A stretch of DNA of 64,000 bases from Polaribacter sp. HaHaR_3_91 (GTDB lineage: Bacteria > Bacteroidota > Bacteroidia > Flavobacteriales > Flavobacteriaceae). The notes under the pieces were generated by a model that saw nothing but the letters and a program-made list of their open reading frames with translations, made no database searches and had not been told where the DNA came from. A program made the translations under genes and the position numbers. The stretch is taken from contig NZ_CP058986.1 in the NCBI RefSeq assembly GCF_019278525.1, forward strand, positions 2,142,001-2,206,000, given 5' to 3'. This document shows positions 61,666-64,000 of this stretch, piece after piece (the first letter of the stretch is position 1; every line of letters starts with the position of its first letter).

Positions 61666-62724
61666 TTAAACTTTTTTACCTTCGAAAACGATTTCGCAGT
61701 GTCCAATCTTAGAAATTAAACTATTTTCATCTACTTTGTTTAATTTTGAGACAAATTTACCTTCTATTATTTTGTCATCATACTGATATGCAACGTCTTG
61801 TTTTGGATCAGCATATCTATGAATGATATCGTAGAAAATTTTATCATTATTCGGAATATTAAAATATTCCTCGTAATTGATAAATGAAGTTGAATTTGCA
61901 ATGTGATGCAATCCTTGTAATATAGAAAAGAAAGTATATTTTCTCGACTCTTCCCTGTCGTAGTCATCCGGATAATGACCAGATTCAATTAAAATAGTAT
62001 TGTATCCTAATTTTTGAAAATTATCTCCTGTAGCTGTTGGATAAAATTCATCCGTATATCTACCAACAAAATTAGGAATCACGTTTTGTAACATCGCATT
62101 CATACTCACAATCACATCCATGGTAGCTATTCTCCCTTTTGTAAGTCCTCTTGTAATTTCTTCCGAAGGAGCTAAAAAAGAAATCGTTGCAGGGTTTTTG
62201 GTTCCCTCTACGCTAAAAATAGTTCTCTGATCGTGTAGGTTAAAACAAAACTGCGGATTGAAATCTTCTAAAATACTGCGTAAAAGTTTACTTTCCTTTG
62301 CTTCTCTATTTACTGCATCTCTATTAAGATCTACATTATTAGCATTAACTCTAGTGTATGCTAATGCACCATCTGGATTTAACATTGGTATAAAAACCAA
62401 CGTACATTCTTCTAGTATTTTATGAAAAGTACGCTCAGATGAATTTAAGATACAGTTAAAAAGATCAAATAATGCTCTTGTACCTGTGCTTTCGTTTCCG
62501 TGCATTTGAGACCATAATAATATTTTTTTAGAACCCGTACCAATTTTTAATTGATGAATAGGTCTGTCTTCTTCGGATGTACCAATTAGAGAAACTTCAA
62601 ATTTTGAATCGTATTTAGAAAACAAGTTTTCGATGTCTTTATAGGTAATCCATTTTCCTTGTAGTGTGTTTTCTTTTTCTGCGGAATAAATATTTTCTAA
62701 AAAATCGATTGGTAAAGTATTCAT
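61666..62724 (-). CDS. M14-family zinc carboxypeptidase
   Basis: The 352-residue protein has zinc ligands H75 and E78 in SQMHGNESTGTRAL and H164 in FNLHDQRT, the substrate-binding NxR equivalent in VDLNRDAV (R135), and a C-terminal IESGHYPDDYDREESRK with the likely catalytic Glu. No signal peptide is visible, so it is probably cytoplasmic. It resembles the succinylglutamate-desuccinylase/M14 'peptidase' group found widely in flavobacteria. The substrate is not determinable. It lies 76 bp upstream of the lrp-type gene on the same strand. Confidence 0.9.
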   Translation of the reverse strand: MNTLPIDFLENIYSAEKENTLQGKWITYKDIENLFSKYDSKFEVSLIGTSEEDRPIHQLKIGTGSKKILLWSQMHGNESTGTRALFDLFNCILNSSERTFHKILEECTLVFIPMLNPDGALAYTRVNANNVDLNRDAVNREAKESKLLRSILEDFNPQFCFNLHDQRTIFSVEGTKNPATISFLAPSEEITRGLTKGRIATMDVIVSMNAMLQNVIPNFVGRYTDEFYPTATGDNFQKLGYNTILIESGHYPDDYDREESRKYTFFSILQGLHHIANSTSFINYEEYFNIPNNDKIFYDIIHRYADPKQDVAYQYDDKIIEGKFVSKLNKVDENSLISKIGHCEIVFEGKKV

Positions 62725-62887
62725 GGTATGCTGATATTTTTTTCAAAAATAAAGAATTTTTAAAAGTTAACTATCATTTAAATTTAATCATATCCATAAT
62801 TATTTATAAAAAAAGAAGGTTTAAGGATTACATGAATTGTCGTTTTAAAATATTTTTTTATTAAGTAATTGATGATCATTTATGCAT

Positions 62888-62981
62888 TTACAATTGTTAA
62901 TAGTTTACAAGTTACAATTGTAAATTCATTACTTGTTACAAATGTAAATTGAGTTTCGGGACACGTATGTTACTTTTGTAA
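62888..62981. promoter_or_regulatory. Cluster of TTACAATTGTAA operator-like palindromes
   Basis: Copies: TTACAATTGTTA (62888-62899), the perfect TTACAATTGTAA (62912-62923), TTACAAATGTAA (62936-62947) and TTACTTTTGTAA (62970-62981). The first three start exactly 24 bp apart and the last 34 bp later. The last copy overlaps a promoter -7 element. Confidence 0.6.
62949..62978 (+). promoter_or_regulatory. Upstream rightward promoter in the regulatory region
   Basis: TTG (62949-62951), 19 bp, TACTTTTG (62971-62978). It lies ~220 bp before the XRE gene and would give a long leader or a separate small RNA. Confidence 0.55.
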
Positions 62982-63146
62982 ATTGCATTATGTAATCAGT
63001 ACTATTCGTGTTGTTCTCAAGTAAAACTAGATAGCAAAATTCTATATGTTAAATTTAAAATACTATAATTAAGGTATTTATATGATTTACATAAAGTTTT
63101 ACTTTACTATAAATATCGCTATTTAAACTGTTTACAATTATATCTT

Positions 63147-63176
63147 TTGCTGCTATCATTAGATTGTATACATTTG
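63147..63176 (+). promoter_or_regulatory. Promoter of the XRE regulator gene
   Basis: TTG (63147-63149), 19 bp, TACATTTG (63169-63176), 20 bp before the ATG at 63197. Confidence 0.65.
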
Positions 63177-63196
63177 TATAAAGAAACGTTATTACA

Positions 63197-63550
63197 ATGG
63201 TAAACATATCTGAATTTACTACACGATTAAAACAAGTGATGGAATTTCACCAGTTATCTGCCTCTATGTTTGCAGATAAAGTTGGTGTACAGCGTTCCAG
63301 TATTTCCCATATCCTATCCGGAAGAAATAAACCAAGTTTAGATTTTATTCTAAAAGTAACTACAGAATTTAATGATGTAGATATGTATTGGTTGTTAAAC
63401 GGAAAAGGTAGTTTTCCTATAAATGCAGAACCGAAGGCAACTACTGCTCCAACTTTTTTTAATGATACTTCATCTGAAACAGTTGGAAAAAAAATACAGC
63501 GTATTGTCGTTTTTTATTCTGATGGTACTTTTGATGAATATCAGAAATGA
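63197..63550 (+). CDS. XRE-family helix-turn-helix regulator
   Basis: The 117-residue protein has an HTH_3 domain at about residues 5-65: FTTRLKQVMEFHQLSASMFADKVGVQRSSISHILSGRNKPSLDFILKVTTEF, then DMYWLLNGKGSFP. The last ~50 residues are low in conserved features and end in IQRIVVFYSDGTFDEYQK. This form occurs widely in flavobacteria as a single-gene regulator. The palindrome cluster upstream suggests autoregulation. A HipA-like kinase gene follows 77 bp later. Confidence 0.9.
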   Translation: MVNISEFTTRLKQVMEFHQLSASMFADKVGVQRSSISHILSGRNKPSLDFILKVTTEFNDVDMYWLLNGKGSFPINAEPKATTAPTFFNDTSSETVGKKIQRIVVFYSDGTFDEYQK

Positions 63551-63627
63551 TAAAATAAACACAGATTGTTTAAAACAAATTTTCCTTATTAAACTTCAAG
63601 TTATAGAATTAGTATAATTTAGTATTT

Positions 63628-64000
63628 ATGAATACAATTGATATTAGAACCGTAAATGTTGTACAATATTTACAACCTTTAAGAGAAGGCGGATCTTTGC
63701 CTGCAATCGTAAAAGCAGATGATGGTTTTTTATATGTACTTAAGTTTAGAGGTGCAGGCCAAGGTAAAAAAGCATTAATCTCAGAATTTATTGGAGGAGA
63801 ACTTGCTAGAGCAATTGGCTTACATGTACCAGAATTGGTTTTTATGAATTTAGATGATTCTTTTAGTAAAACAGAACCAGATGAAGAAATTCAGGATTTA
63901 TTAAAATTTAGTGTAGGTTTAAATTTAGGATTACATTTCTTATCGAGCGCAATTACGTATGATCCTTTGGTTTCTACTGTAGATACATTAACAGCTTCTA
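63628..64000 (+). CDS. HipA-like kinase-domain protein (3' truncated by window end)
   Basis: Only the first ~124 residues are present, from ATG 63628 to the window end. The sequence opens MNTIDIRTVNVVQYLQPLRE and continues GGSLPAIVKADDGFLYVLKFRGAGQGKKALISE, then FIGGELARAIGLHVPELVF. The nucleotide-binding Gly-rich opening, the VLKF Lys and the Glu in the next helix resemble the N-terminal lobe of HipA-like Ser/Thr kinases (the stand-alone HipA_2-like group). The catalytic loop lies outside the window. Whether it belongs functionally with the XRE gene is open. Confidence 0.8.
   Translation, partial: MNTIDIRTVNVVQYLQPLREGGSLPAIVKADDGFLYVLKFRGAGQGKKALISEFIGGELARAIGLHVPELVFMNLDDSFSKTEPDEEIQDLLKFSVGLNLGLHFLSSAITYDPLVSTVDTLTAS

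Larger units (their letters stand above)
62725..63196. other. Gene-free regulatory region with palindromes
   Basis: These ~470 bp have no credible gene. They contain four TTACAAnTGTAA-like palindromes clustered at 62888-62981, two consensus promoters pointing right, and further TTTACAATTATA and TGTATACATTTG words close to the regulator gene. Confidence 0.6.

Noticed and set aside
63197..64000. XRE plus HipA-like pair as a classical HipBA toxin-antitoxin module
   Set aside because: The genes do not overlap, the spacing is 77 bp, and the kinase resembles the stand-alone HipA-like group. The catalytic part is outside the window, so I do not claim a toxin.
1..64000. Mobile element, prophage or CRISPR
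   Set aside because: No transposase, integrase, phage structural gene or regular direct-repeat array was found. The only repeats are the short inverted elements listed.

Overview
The window looks like a piece of chromosome from a marine-type member of the Flavobacteriaceae (Bacteroidota), close to Polaribacter or Tenacibaculum. Evidence for this: the DNA is strongly AT-rich; several promoters fit the Bacteroidota pattern TTG-N19/20-TAnnTTTG; and the gene content is typical (SusC-like TonB-dependent receptor with a carboxypeptidase-regulatory domain, split transketolase, BshA, DUF3810, DUF937, DUF4350, CPXCG protein). The first gene is cut at its 5' end and the last at its 3' end. I see no insertion sequence, prophage or CRISPR array.

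Layout. 1-2.8 kb: end of a DEAD-box helicase, an unusual SDR protein, a small unknown protein and a cold-shock protein. 2.9-8.4 kb (minus): two exported amidohydrolases with partly degenerate active sites, then a DUF3810 membrane protein. 8.5-24 kb: housekeeping genes (dnaB, N-terminal transketolase half, bshA, a dicarboxylate/amino-acid symporter, a sulfurtransferase, fahA, glyA, rmuC, an acyltransferase, pepT) and a candidate small RNA. 24-28.6 kb: tesA divergent from a ybbA-ybbP ABC pair, the order known from E. coli. 28.7-34.1 kb: TPM-domain protein, TonB receptor, amino-acid permease. 34.4-35.6 kb: divergent hxlR-type regulator and nitroreductase.

35.9-48.9 kb is the most interesting part. 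A Fur/Zur-type repressor is divergent from a run of 13 same-strand genes with short gaps or overlaps: a MerC-like membrane protein, FolE, a PhoX-type phosphatase, two COG0523 GTPases, an ABC system with two DUF3526 permeases, a LolD-like ATPase with an FtsX-like permease carrying a His-rich loop, a DUF3299-like exported protein, and a 5'-nucleotidase split into two genes. The shared promoter region holds two near-identical 15-bp palindromes placed on the promoters. I read this as a zinc-starvation operon containing a candidate undescribed zinc transport or remodelling system.

49.2 kb: tRNA-Tyr. 49.9-56.2 kb: an RDD protein divergent from a SpoIIM/DUF4129/DUF4350/MoxR/DUF58 cluster, in which the DUF58 start codon lies inside a dispersed inverted repeat. 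56.4-62.7 kb: two DUF805 proteins, a Bcr/CflA exporter, a TruC-like pseudouridine synthase, a CPXCG protein, a CurA-like reductase, a heavily decayed 2-oxo-acid dehydrogenase E1 pseudogene, an Lrp regulator and an M14 carboxypeptidase. 62.9-64 kb: an operator-rich region, an XRE regulator and the start of a HipA-like kinase gene.
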